This document shows, piece by piece, positions 48,167 to 59,800 of a stretch of 64,000 nt of DNA. Under the pieces are notes generated by a model, which did not search any database, was not told the origin of the DNA, and was given only the letters and a program-made list of their open reading frames with translations. The stretch's first letter is position 1. Every line of letters begins with the position of its first letter. The position numbers were made by a program, and so were the translations under genes. The DNA is taken from positions 53,632,571-53,696,570 of the forward strand of contig CM073891.1 of assembly GCA_037176705.1 (NCBI GenBank), written 5' to 3'. Source of the stretch: Molossus alvarezi (Eukaryota; Chordata; Mammalia; Chiroptera; Molossidae).

Positions 48167-50283
48167 CATATGAATGACTTCCGGTCAAGATGGCGGTGTA
48201 GGTAAACACGGTATCGCGTCCTCCAACAACCACATCAAAGTTACAACTAAACTACAGAACAACCATCATTCAAAACCACCTGAAATCAAGCTGAATGGAA
48301 GTCCTATGACTACGGAATTAAAGAAGCAGCCACATCAAGACTGGTAGGAGGGGCAGAGGAGGATGGGCTGGCCCCACACCCACATGTGGCGGATAAAAAT
48401 CAGGAGGATACCTTGGCTGGGAAGGTCCTCACTGAGGACTGAGGGGTCCCCGTCCCACACCATATGCCCTGCTCAAGGTTCCAGTGCCAGGAAGAGAAGT
48501 CCCCATAACTTCTGGCTGGAAAAACCAGCATGAACTGAGGCTCAGGGAAGCTGATGCGGCTGGAGCCCCAGGCAGCTAGCTCATTAAAGGGCCCGGGCAC
48601 GGACTTATTGGACTCACTCCCTCTAAGCTTGGAGGGGAGGCAGCTCGAGGGGCACCAGAGACATACAGGGAAGAACTGAGCTGTTTGGCATTGTGGCGAG
48701 GGCTGGAGAGGGGGCTTTCTCTGGGACAAATGTGCTGTCAGAGGCCTTAGTACCTTTGGTGAGCCCTTCCCTGGGGCAGCAGACAGTCACCATATCTGGG
48801 ACTCCAGCAACCTGGCTCACACTGTTTGTCCCGCCCTGGTGATTCCCTGAGGCCCTGCCCCACCCAACTTTCAGGCCCACCCAAGCTGTTGCCAGTTGCT
48901 TTACCATAGGATTGGCCTGTCTTGGATCCTGCTTCATGTTTTTCTAAATCCTTCTAACAAGCAGCATCTGGTCTCAGATAGCCCCATACCTCTCGTTAAG
49001 TAATACACAGAAACAAACACAGAGAGGCAGCCAAAATGAGGAGACAAAGAAACAGGTCCCAAATGAAAGAACAGAACAAAACCCCAAGAAAAGAACTAAG
49101 CAAAATGGAGATAAGCAACCTAACAGATGCTGAGTTCAAAATACTGCTTATAAGGATGCTCAATGAACTTAGTGAGGGCCTCAAGAGCATAAAAAAGGAC
49201 CAATCAGAAATGATGGATACACAGTCAGAAATGAAGGAGGCATTAACTGAAATAAAGAATAATTTACACAGATTCAATACTAGAGTACGTAAATCCAAGG
49301 AGCAAACCATTGATTTGGAATATAAGGAAGCATAAAACGCCCAATCAGAACCGCAAAAAGAAAAAAGAATCCAAAAAAATGAGGATAGTGTAAGGAGCCT
49401 CTGGGACAACTTCAAGCGTGCCAACATTTGCATCTTGGGGGTGCCAGAAGGAGAAGAGAGAGAACAAGAAATCGAAAACCTGTTTGAAACAATAATGGCA
49501 GAAAACTTTCCTAACTTGGTGAAGGAAACAGACATACAAGTCCTGGAAGCACAGAGAGTCCTAAACAAGATGAACCCCAAGAGGCCCACACCAAGACACA
49601 TCATCATCAAAATGCAAAAGGTTCAAGACAAAGAGAGAATCTTAAAAGCAGCAAGAGAAAAGCAGTTTGTTACCTACAAGGGAGTTCCCATAAGGCTGTC
49701 AGCTGATCTCTCAAAAGAAACTTTGCAGGCCAGAAGGGAGTGGCAAGAAATATTCAGAGTGATGAAAAGCAAGAACCTACAACCAAGATTACTCTATCCT
49801 GCAAAGCTGTCATTTAGAATCGATGGCCATATAAAGAGTTTCCCAGACAAGAAGAAGTTAAAGGAGTTCATCACTACCAAACCGTTATTATATGAAATGA
49901 TGAAGGGTCTTTTTGAAGAAAAAGATAAAATATATGAACAAACAAAATGGCAATGAATACATATCTACTGACAATGGAATCTACAACAAAATGAACAGGT
50001 AGAACAGAAACATTCTCATAGATACAGAGAACATTTTGTTGGTTGCCAGATAGGAGGGGGGTTTGGGGAATGGGTGAAAAAGGTGAAGGGATTAAGAAGT
50101 ACAAATTCATTGCTAGACTGACAAACCTCAAAGGGAAAGGGGTTGGGGGTGGGAAGAACTTAAATGTATAGCCAATGGACACAGACAATAGTGTGGGAAA
50201 AGGCGGGAGCGGGGCGGGAGTGGGGAGGAGGGGGTCAATGGAGGAAAAATGAGAAACATCTGTAATACATTCAACAATAAAGG
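48167..50283 (+). mobile_element. HAL1-like (ORF2-less) L1-derived element
   Basis: The start GACTTCCGGTCAAGATGGCG carries a YY1-type site as in L1 5' UTRs. About 850 bp of 5' UTR is followed by ORF1 (49,036-49,956). Nine or ten codons of an ORF2 start (ATG at 49,947, overlapping the ORF1 stop) join directly to a 3' UTR. No endonuclease or reverse transcriptase is present. The 3' UTR combines an old-L1 segment (GGTTGCCAGATAGGAGG, AAGAAGTACAAATTC) with the modern end GAGAAACATCTGTAATAC, TTCAACAATAAAGG. TTTAAAAATATA at 48,155 and 50,284 may be the target duplication. It would depend on L1 enzymes in trans. Confidence 0.85.
49036..49956 (+). pseudogene. L1 ORF1 of the HAL1-like element, one stop
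   Basis: An ORF1p-type RNA-binding protein of 306 codons that would be open apart from a single TAA at codon 100 (49,333-49,335). Residues about 1-95 form a heptad-rich coiled-coil region (MSNEL-type pattern rich in Glu, Lys, Leu, Met). The part from MGVPEGEEREQEIENLF (residue 134) to RPTPRHIIIKMQK is the RRM-like core. The C-terminal domain has RLSADLSKETLQARREW and LLYPAKLSF. The frame is otherwise intact. L1 ORF1p is a trimeric nucleic-acid chaperone that coats its own RNA. The stop makes this copy non-functional unless read through. Confidence 0.9.
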
Positions 50284-50295
50284 TTTAAAAATATA

Positions 50296-52239
50296 TTAAA
50301 AATATATACACACATGTAAGATTTGATGTGAGAAAAGTACAATTGTCTAAAAACAGATAAAATAAGAATGCTATTAAATTTAGTCCCATATAAATACTGG
50401 CTTTCAAGGAAAGTCTCTATATAGAGTTGTAGATGAGAACGCGTCTGCATTCCTTGTGTATGTTTGTATGTGTGCATATATACATGAGCATATATATATA
50501 GCATATATTCTCCCAAAGAGATTTCCATTTATTTGTTGCAAATAAATGAATCATTTTGTCATTCCCCTCATCCCTTTGTTTTCATGTTAGGGAAAGGATT
50601 TCTCCCCCAGGAATTATACAAACTATCTTTTTATGCCAGAGAAAGTTCCTGCTGTCTTAGAAGCAGATGGATTTCAGACAAAGTGACAGGCCTACTCTTT
50701 GTGTGTCTTTTAAAATTCTTGGTAGCTAACGTCTAGAAGCAAAAACTATGTGTGTAGACATTGCAGCCTGATCCTCCCTGAAGGAAAATCCTAAGCAACA
50801 ATTTCAAAAGCATGATTTTTGCTAATGAGCAGCACTGCACTCTGCAGCTATTGTGTTCTTCTTTAAAGTTTATTCCCTTACAGCTCAAACATACAAAGAC
50901 TCAATATCCAGGCCCTGGAGACTCTTCAGGCTATTGCTCAGCAATTAATCATGAAGGGAAGGGGCTGTTTTCACCTTAATTGTTTGGAGGGCAACCTATG
51001 TATATTTTAAAAATGCAATTCATAGCCCACTAGTGAACAACTTATTCTAGAAATGCACACATTGAAAACACTTTATATACATTATAAGAAATGCATAAAG
51101 CAGAATACTGTTTAATTCCCATTAAATCTTTCTGGTCTTATTTGCTTGCTCTATTTTTTCAGTTCCTATCTGTTTTTTCAATGAGTAAAAAGAACTTGCT
51201 AGGTAAAAGTATTGAAACACTCATCCTGTGTTTATTTTTATAAATATTTCAGGCTGAATCTCCAGTGCTAATTCTGGCAAAGTAGTCACAGCAGAACAAG
51301 GGGGTTTTTCTTTTCAATACTTTGTCTTTTCAATACTTCCTTATTACTTTTCTTATAAAGCTTTGGGGAGCAGGTATGTTTTGACTGCCTGTGTAGCCAG
51401 CTTTTGTTATATTTCTATATATTTCAAAAAGTAGTTGGGAAACTTGCTATCAAGACTTAGAATGGTACAATCTCAGATTCAGAAGGGACCCTTTATCAGT
51501 GAGGGTCCTGGAAGAGAAGAGAATTCTATGCAAAGTGTTTAACTGAAGATAGTTTAATGTCAAGATGGTTTACTGGGATGTGGTCAGGTTAAGGGACCCA
51601 CAAAGGATGAGGAAGCACCCAAGACTGTCAGTAGGGCTGTTACTACCCTGGATCTGAACGGCAAGGGCAGAAGACAGTGTTGAGCACTGGGAGAGCTGGA
51701 GCTATGGAGTGAACTATAGTCCTGCCCAGAGGAAGACACAACCACTGCTGGAACTTAACAGCAGACACAGGCAAGAAGCAGGAAGAGGGACCTCAATATT
51801 CCTCTTCTCCCACTGTCCATCCCCTGGCAGTGCTTTCCACTGGATAAACTCCAGGAGAAGCCAGACATGGGGAGCCTGGATGATGCTCTCAGTAAGGCTC
51901 AGCTTCCTCCTGAGTACCCAGATCAGAGAGAGGGAGACAGAGAACAGTCAGGGTGGAGGAGGGCAAACAGAATAACCAAGTAGACTCTTAAAGGCCTACA
52001 GGTCTAGTGGTTCTCAGACCTGTGCAGGTGGCAAAGCATATGGAGATCAGCTTATTTTTTGCACAATACCTTCAGTCCAACCAACTTTAATTGCATACCT
52101 GCCACATGCTAGACCCTGCTAAAAGCAGGCAAATTCAGAGATGCAGAATGCATCATTCCCTGTCTCAGAGGAACCTATGACCTAAGCCAGGACAGACTGG
52201 TAAGGAGACCATTGCAATTTAACATGGCATATACTAACC
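50296..52239. other. Intergenic, largely unassigned
   Basis: About 1.9 kb. A run of TATATA/CACACA-like motifs sits near 50,300-50,510. The part at 51,480-52,000 has the look of an old interspersed repeat (AGTGAGGGTCCTGGAAGAGA) that I cannot name. No exon. Confidence 0.38.
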
Positions 52240-52298
52240 GATGTGTATGAGCAGCCATCTACTGTAGCATTGGTTACAATAGCAAGAAATAAGAAACT

Positions 52299-52512
52299 GC
52301 CAAGCCAGTGTGGCTCAGTGGTTAAGCATCAACCCATGCACCAAGAGGTCGCTGGTTCAGTTCCTGGTCATGGCACATTCCCAGGTTGTGGGCCAAATCC
52401 CCAGTGGGGGGCATGCAGGAGGCGGCCAATCGATGTTCTCTCATCGATGTGTCTATTTTTCTCTCTCCCTCTCCCTTCCTCTCTCTCTAAAATCAATAAA
52501 GAAAGAAAAAAA
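52299..52512 (+). mobile_element. Ves SINE, older subfamily
   Basis: Head CCAGTGTGGCTCAGTGGTT, B box TGGTTCAGTTCCTGG and end TAAAATCAATAAAG with an A tail. Confidence 0.9.
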
Positions 52513-52679
52513 TTTTTAAAAAATGAGAAATGAATTACTCATCATTTGGGGACTGGTTAAATAAATAATGGAACATCAATTCAGTAGCATACTATGTAAT
52601 TGTATATTTAGAATGAAGATCTTTATGTCATGCTATAGAATAATCACTGAGATATACTGTTTTTAAAAAGCAGAAGCTG

Positions 52680-52913
52680 GCCCTGACTGGTTTGGGTTAG
52701 TGGTTAGAGTGTCAGCTCACAGACCAATGAGTCATGGGTTCGATTCTGTACCTTGGTTATGATTCATCCCCGGCCTTGGTTGGAGTCATACAGGAGGCAG
52801 CCATCGATGTGTTCCTTTCACTTTGATGTTTCTCTGTCTCTCTCTCTTCCTCTCTCCCACTCCCACTCTATCTGAACAAAAGTGGAAAAATGTCCTCGGG
52901 TGAGAATTAAAAA
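52680..52913 (+). mobile_element. Ves SINE with exact 15 bp target duplication
   Basis: AAAAAGCAGAAGCTG at 52,665-52,679 and 52,914-52,928. The element lacks part of the region after the B box (GATTCTGTACCTTGG). CTCGGGTGAGAATT end. Confidence 0.95.
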
Positions 52914-53219
52914 AAAAAGCAGAAGCTGAATGTTGTACAACATGCTAACATTTATATAAAAGAGGAAGGAAGGGAGGGAGAAAGAAAGGAAGGAAGAAGA
53001 AGATACTACTTATACATATATGTTTGCTGGTACATACTGGTCAGTCTCTCAGAGGAGTGATGAGAAGGAGTCATGGGTAGTCAGGAGGGTAGGGTTAAAA
53101 TAAGGCATTTTGTTTACTTTCTTGAGCCTTTTGAAGTTTGAACCATGTAACTATATTACCCGTTAGAAAAATAAGTTAGTGAAAATTAAAAATTTAAACT
53201 CAGCATTGTATGGTAACTG

Positions 53220-53600
53220 CACATGGTATGGAGCCCACAAGAGGGAATCTATATCCTAGCCTGGGCATCATGGCCGGCCTCCTGGAGAATGTGCTGTGTG
53301 AACTGAACCTCAGAGGAAGCACAGAACTTGGCAGGAAGGGCTCTAGGGCAGCAGGGAGGGTGTAAGCAAAGGCTTAGAGTCCTGGGTGGTAGGGAGAGGG
53401 GTGGACCTCAGAGTGTGAGAAGCTATGCATGACCGGAGCTAAAAAAGTGAAGTGGAAAGAGACATGAAACGGAAGAGGAGAGCTGGCAGGGTCAGGTTGT
53501 GGCAGTCTTGTGGACTCTGTTTTAAAGTTTAGATTTCATCTGGAAGATGATAAAGTATCACTACACTCTGGGGTAAAGGAGGGTTTTGAGGAAGATGAGA
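53220..53600 (-). repeat. LINE-2 fragment
   Basis: GAACCTCAGAGGAAGCACAG, GGTGTAAGCAAAGGCTTAGA and GTGGACTCTGTTTTAAAGTT match the reverse strand of the L2 3' region. Confidence 0.7.
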
Positions 53601-53736
53601 CTGAAGATAGAGAGGCTATTGTCCTTGAAACACAGATACATTTAATTCTGTCAGGTGAACTTGGAACAACTGGGTCAGCAGAAAATCCAGTTGTTTGATA
53701 CAAATTGACAATGAACAAAAGACAGTTTCCTAATAA

Positions 53737-53745
53737 CATTTATTG

Positions 53746-53780
<35 letters not shown>

Positions 53781-54042
53781 TAATCCACACCTGAGGATAT
53801 TTTTTCATTGATTTTTACATAGAGTGGGAGGGAGGAAGGGAGAGGGGGAGAGAGAGAGAGGGAAAGAGAGAGTTAGAGACATCACTGTGAAAAAGACACA
53901 TCAATTGGTTGCCTCTCGAACAACCCCAACCAGTGCAGGGGTTGAACCTACAACCCAGGGACGTGCCCTTGCTGGAAATCAAACACAAGACTCTTCAGTC
54001 CATGGGCCCACGATCTAACTGCTGAGCCAAACTGGACAGGGC
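53737..54042 (-). mobile_element. Ves SINE with (TTTA)n tail
   Basis: The minus-strand A-tail has expanded to (TTTA)n at about 53,743-53,782 on the plus strand. Head GCCCTGTCCAGTTTGGCTC (minus). Confidence 0.92.
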
Positions 54043-54839
54043 CACATTTCTTATTATGTTAATGTTAAACTGCTAATATTTGCTTGCTATTGGTTCATGC
54101 ATTTTGACATGTTTCAGAGGAGTTTCTGGAAAAAACTGGAAATAGAGAACATTTTATCAATTAGCTTATTATCAGGATTGGAGAAGATGTTTATATTGAT
54201 TTCAGCGAACACCTTGTTATGTACAGAATGCCTAGTTGTGGCAGAAGATGGCGGCGGGCAGGACTGGAGGGAGGGTGAGTGTGTGAGAGAGTGAGCTAGT
54301 GTGTGAGAGAGTGTGAGTGGACATGAAGGTGGACGACCAAACCCGAGCAGAGACGCAGAGCAGAAGGTTCCTGTGCTGTGGACAGGAGCAGCGGGCTACG
54401 TTGGTAAGCGGTCCTTCAGGGCGCTTCCCCCTGAGCTGCAGGGAGGTCCCACCATTTTGGAAGATCTCGGGTCTTCCCTGGGAGGAGGCAGTGGGAGCGG
54501 CCAGGGCCCAGAAACCTGAGCCCACCAGTGCACTTGGCACCATCGGACCAGTGGACACTCTGTGTCAACACAGACCAGTGCACAGCAGTGGAGCTCCCAA
54601 GGTGCCGGTCTCAGAAGCCATAGACAGCCGGGAGCCCAGCACCATCTCCCATTGTAGCAGCCCATTCAGAGTCAAGTTATACCCCCAGCAACAGAGCCTG
54701 GGGAGCAAATATCCATTCCCAGGCAACAGAAGCACAGACCAGCAGCTGAGATTCATCCCCAAAAACTACAGCAAAAGCTGAGCAGGAGTTGAGCCCCACA
54801 GGGCAGCAGTACTCCCTAGCCACCAGCTGTTGGACCTGG

Positions 54840-55165
54840 GGCTCCACAGAGGCCTGTTCAGTCCAGCAGCTCACAAGAGCAGTGGAAAGCCGGAGCCCTA
54901 GAGGGACTGGTGTGACCCAGCTGCCTGCCCTCAGGAACTGCAGGGTGTGGGGGCACCAGAGAGGCCTGTGCCACCCAGCAGGGACTGTGCGAGCCAGTTA
55001 CCCATGGAACCTGTGGGGTGCTGAAGCACCAGAGAGGCCTGTGCGACCCAGCAGCCCATAACATAGGCACAGAGTTGAGTCCTCAAAGGGACTGTGCTAT
55101 CCAGTTACCAGGGGGTCTGCAGGGTACAGGGGCACCAAAGAGGCCTGTGCGACCTAGCTGTGCAC
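54840..55165 (+). promoter_or_regulatory. Repeated motif in the L1 5' UTR
   Basis: A motif built on CACCAGAGAGGCCTGTGCGA (or close variants) has its AGGCCTGT at 54,850, 54,962, 55,035 and 55,141. Between these copies lie three copies of AGGGACTG..G.G..CCAG (54,901, 54,980, 55,087). The pattern suggests monomer-like duplication of promoter sequence, as in some mammalian L1s. Confidence 0.7.
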
Positions 55166-55970
55166 AAGATAGGCATAGAGGATGTGAAAATGGAGGTGGA
55201 GTGAATGGAAGATACACAGATGATCTCCCAGGACCAAATGGGAATTAAAACTAAAATAAAGACAAATCCTTGGAAAAAAACAACAGAAAAGCAGCAGAAC
55301 ACGACCATATAACCAGGGACACTGGTATAATCTATGGAGGTGTGAGAGGGTGGAGGACTGGGAGCCCACAGACAGCAGCAGACTTAGTTGTGAGCAGCAC
55401 CCTTGGGGAATAAAGACCAAGCCCACTACACAGCACAGAGAGCGAGACAGAGCACAAAAATAGCCATAGCTACTCACCTGGGGGCTACAGCAGAGGGAGG
55501 GTAGACTGGGTTGGAACTCTGTGGGGACACCCAGGACTTGGAGGGCACTCAGAGTTTTTGCTGAGTTGCAGCTACAAAGGCCAGTGGCCAGTGTGCTCCT
55601 TCCCAGAGCTGTGGGAATAGCAGCAGCACCCCCACTCCTCAAAGATTCAGCCTTTCCCAGGTGAGGCAAAGAAATGCAAATTGAGGCTCATTAACAACCA
55701 GCATCTATCCCACCCTCTGGAAATCCTCTTATGCAGAACACCAGGGCTACATTCCAAGGCAATGAGTAACTGAGACTACTAGCCTCCAGGAAAAAGCTAG
55801 AGGATAACTGAACTGTTCCTGGGCTTGCAAATTTACCCAGGAAAGTAAGACTTGACAGTGGTGTTTAACATGGGCTCATCCAAACTCAGTAGAGGGGAGC
55901 CACAAACAGCAGAACACCAACACCCACAGGGAAAATTTGGCAGGCTCCAAAACCCACTGAGATATTCAAT

Positions 55971-56850
55971 ATGGTGAAACAAAGAAACAAATCCCAAATG
56001 AAAAAAGAGAACTCTATCAAAAATGAGATCAATGAAATGCAGCTAAGCAAATTATCAGAGGTAGAGTTCAGAGCCATGATCTTAAGGAAGTTCAACAGCA
56101 TGAGTAAGGACATCAGCACCGTGAGTAAAGATATAGAAACACTGAAGAACAACCAAGTGGAAATGAAGAATGACATTGCAGAAATAAAGAACACATTGAA
56201 AGGACTAATCAGCAGAGTAGAGGAAGCTGAGGACCAGATCAGTGAATTAGAAGACAGGGTAGAAAAAAATCAACCAATCAGAAAACCAAAAGGAAAAAAT
56301 AAACAAACAAAAAAGGAAAATAGCTTAAGAGAACTGCGGGACAACTGGAAACGTAATAACATTCGCATTATAGGAGTCCCCAAAGAGGAATAAAATGGGC
56401 AGGGGTTAGAGAATATATTTGAAGAAATAGTGACAGAAAACTTTCCTAACTTGGTGAAGGAAGAAGGCATTCAAGTACAAGAAGCACAGAGAGCCCCAAG
56501 TAAAAAGAACACAAACAGACCCGCACCAAGACACATAGTAATTAAAATGCCAAAAATTAAAGACAAAGAGAGAATCCTAAAAGCAGCAAGAGATAAGCAA
56601 CAGGTTACGTAAAAGGAAGCCCCAGAAGGCTCTCAGCTGACTTGTCAACAGAAACACTACAGGCCAGAAGGGAGTGGCATGAGGTAATCAAGGTCATGAA
56701 AAACAAGGATCTGAATCCAAGGCTACTCTATCTAGCAAGGCTATCATTCAAAAATAGAAGGTCACATAAAGAACTTCCCAGACAAAAATAACGGCAAAGG
56801 AAATATATTAACACCAAGTCCGCAAGATATGCTAAAAGGAATGCTGTAAT
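55971..56850 (+). pseudogene. L1 ORF1, broken
   Basis: It starts MVKQRNKSQMKKENS with a heptad-rich coiled coil (residues about 15-105, with ISTVSKDIETLKNNQVEMKN). Then come NIRIIGVPKEE, a TAA at 56,391-56,393, and GLENIFEEIVTENFPNLVK in the same frame. A one-base loss near 56,610 shifts the frame before the C-terminal domain, which is still recognisable (SADLSTETLQARREW). It is closely related to the ORF1 at 49,036. Confidence 0.9.
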
Positions 56851-56894
56851 TAGTAGAAGAAATAGGAAGAAAAATAAAACCACACTAAACAAAA

Positions 56895-59800
56895 ATGGCA
56901 ATAAATAACTACATATCAATTATCACCGTAAATGTGAGTTGTTTGAATGCTCCAATAAAAAGACACAGAGTAGCTGACTGAATAATAAAGCATGACTCAC
57001 ACATATGTTGTTTACAAGAAAGCTACCTCACAACAAAAGACTCACATAGGTTGAAAATGAAGGGATGGGAAAAAATCTTTCAAGCAAACAGAAAGGAAAA
57101 AAAAAAGCTGGGGTAGCAATACTCATATCTGATAAAGTAGATTTCAAAATGAAGGCCATAACTAGAGACAAAGAAAGCCACTATATAATATTGAAAGGAT
57201 CTATCCAACAGGAAGCTATAACCTTGGTACACATACATGCACCCAACATAGGAGCACCAAATACATTAAAAAACCTCTGGAGGACTTCAAAGGACAAAGC
57301 GACAGCAATACAATCATGGAAGGGGACTTCAACACCTCATTGACATCACTGGATAGTTCCTCTAGACAAAAAATTAACAAGGAAACAGAGATTCTAAATG
57401 ATGCACTAGATTAAATGGATTTAATTGTATCTACAGAGAATTACACCCCAAAACTTCAGAATTCACATTTTTCTCAAGTGCACATGGATATTCCCAATGC
57501 TAAACCACATGTTAGGTCACAAACGAAGACTCTCTAAGTTCAAGAAGATTGAAATCACATCAAGCATCTTCTCAGATCACAATGGCATGAAACCAGAAAT
57601 CAATTACAACGAAAACATTCAAACACATAGAGGCTAAATAGCATGTTATTAAACAACAAATGGGTTTCCAAGAAAATCAAGGAAGAAATTAAAATCTTTC
57701 TGGAAACCAATGAAAGTGAACACACAACAACACAAAGTACATGGGACACAGTGAAAGCAGTCCTGAAAGGGAAGTTCATAGCACTATAGGCCGACCTCAA
57801 AAAAAGAAGAAAAAATTCTAATTGACTTCCTAACCCTACTAGAAAGAACTAGAAAGTAAAGAAAAAGAAAAACCCACATCAAGTAGAAGGAAGGAAATAG
57901 TAAAGGTCAGAGCAGAAATAAATGACATAGAGACCAAAAAAAAAAAAAAAAATCAAAGGATCAATGAAACAAAGAGCTGATTTTTTTTTTTTTTTATCCT
58001 CACCCGAGGACATTTTTCAATATTTTGTTCAGATAGAGTGAGAGGGAGAGAGAGAGAGAGAAACATCGACGTGAGAGCGACACATCGAGTGGTTGCCACC
58101 CACACGACCCAACCAGGGCTGGGGACAAACTGCAACCAAGGTATGTGCCCTTAGCGGGAACCGAACCTGGGTCTCTCTGGACCACAGGCCAACGCTCTAA
58201 CCGCTGAGCCAAACCGGCCAGGGCAAGAGCTGATTTTTTGAAAGGATAAACAAAATTGATAGACCCTTAGCTAGACTCACCAAGAACCTAGATACACAAA
58301 ATCAGAAATGAAAGAGGCGACGTAAAAACTGACACCACAGAAATACAAAGGATCATTCACAAATACTATGAACAATTATACGGCAACAAATTAGACAATC
58401 TAAGCAAAAGGGACAAATTTCTAGAAACATATAGTCTCCCAAAACTGAACCAGGAAGAGAGAGAAAACTTGAACAGACCAATAACTACTAAGGAAATTGA
58501 AGATGTAATCAAGACTTTCCCAGCAAACAAAAGCCCAGGCCTGGACGGCTTCACAGGAGAGTTTTACCAAACAGTCGAAGAAGAACTAACACCCTTCTCC
58601 TCAAACTATTCCAAAAAATTCAAGAAGAAGGAAGACTTCCAAACTCATTTCATGAGGCCAGCATAATTCTAATTCCAAAACCTGAAAAAGACATTACAAA
58701 GAAAGAAAACTACAGGCCAGTATCCCTGATGAACATAGATGTGAAAATCCTTAACAAAATACTAGCAAATCGGATCCAGAAATACATCAAAATATTATTC
58801 GCCATGATCAAATGGGATTCATCCCAGGGATGCAAGGCTGGTACAATATTCACAAAGCAATAAATGTGAGACACCACATAAACAAAATAAAAGATAAAAA
58901 CTACATGATCATATCAATAGACATTGAAAAAGCATTAGACATAATCCAGCACCCATTTCTGATAAAAACGCTCAGCAATGTGGGAATAGAGGGATCATAT
59001 CTTGACATAATAAAGGCCATATATACAGCCAACATTATACTCAATGGGCAAAAACTAACAGTATTTCTCTTAAGAACAGGAGCAAGACAGGGATGCCCAC
59101 TTTCACCACTCTTATTTAACATAGTACTGGAAGTCTTAGCCAAAGCAATCAGACAGGAAGAAATAATAAAAGGGATCCAAATTGGAAAGGAGGAAGTGAA
59201 ACTGTCATCATTCGCAGATGACATGATATTATACATAGAAAACCCTAAAGACTCCATCAAAAATCTACTAGACCTAATAAATGAATTTGGCAAAGTAGCG
59301 GGATATAAAATTAACGTCAAGAAATTGATGGCATTCTTATACACCAATGACGAACTCACAGAAAGAGAAACTAAAAAACAATCCCATTTACCATCGTGGC
59401 AAAAAAAAATTTAAGATACCTAGGAATAAAATTAACCAAAGTAATAAAGGGCCTATTTGCAGAAAACTACAGGACATTGAAAAAAGAAATAGAGGAAGAT
59501 ATAAAAAGGTGGAAGCACATACCTTGTTCATGGATTGGAAGAATTAACATCATTAAAATGTCCATTCTACCCAAAGCAATCTATAGATTCATTGCAATCT
59601 CCATCAAAATACCAACGACATATTTCACAGAACTAGAACAAATACTTCAAAAGTTCATACGAAACCCAAAAAGACCTTGAATAGCCACAGCAATCTTGAA
59701 AAAGAAGGACAAAGTGGATGGGATCACAATACCAGATATCAGGTTATACTACAAAGCCACTGTAATCAAAACAGCCTGGTACTGGCACAAGAACAGGCAT

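Larger units (their letters stand above)
52240..53190 (+). mobile_element. Old L1 3' end broken by two Ves SINEs
   Basis: The L1 pieces CCATCTACTGTAGCATTGG, GGGGACTGGTTAAATAAATA and TTTGAAGTTTGAACCATG are in order around the SINEs. A GGAA-rich microsatellite lies at about 52,960-53,000. Confidence 0.75.

Noticed and set aside
48996..49610. 204-codon minus-strand frame
   Set aside because: It is the shadow of L1 ORF1 on the plus strand; the Ser/Leu/Phe-rich composition is what the reverse of a Lys/Glu-rich coiled coil gives.
54232..55669. Several 70-171 codon frames on both strands
   Set aside because: They lie in the GC-rich L1 5' UTR, which has repeated motifs and no conserved protein.
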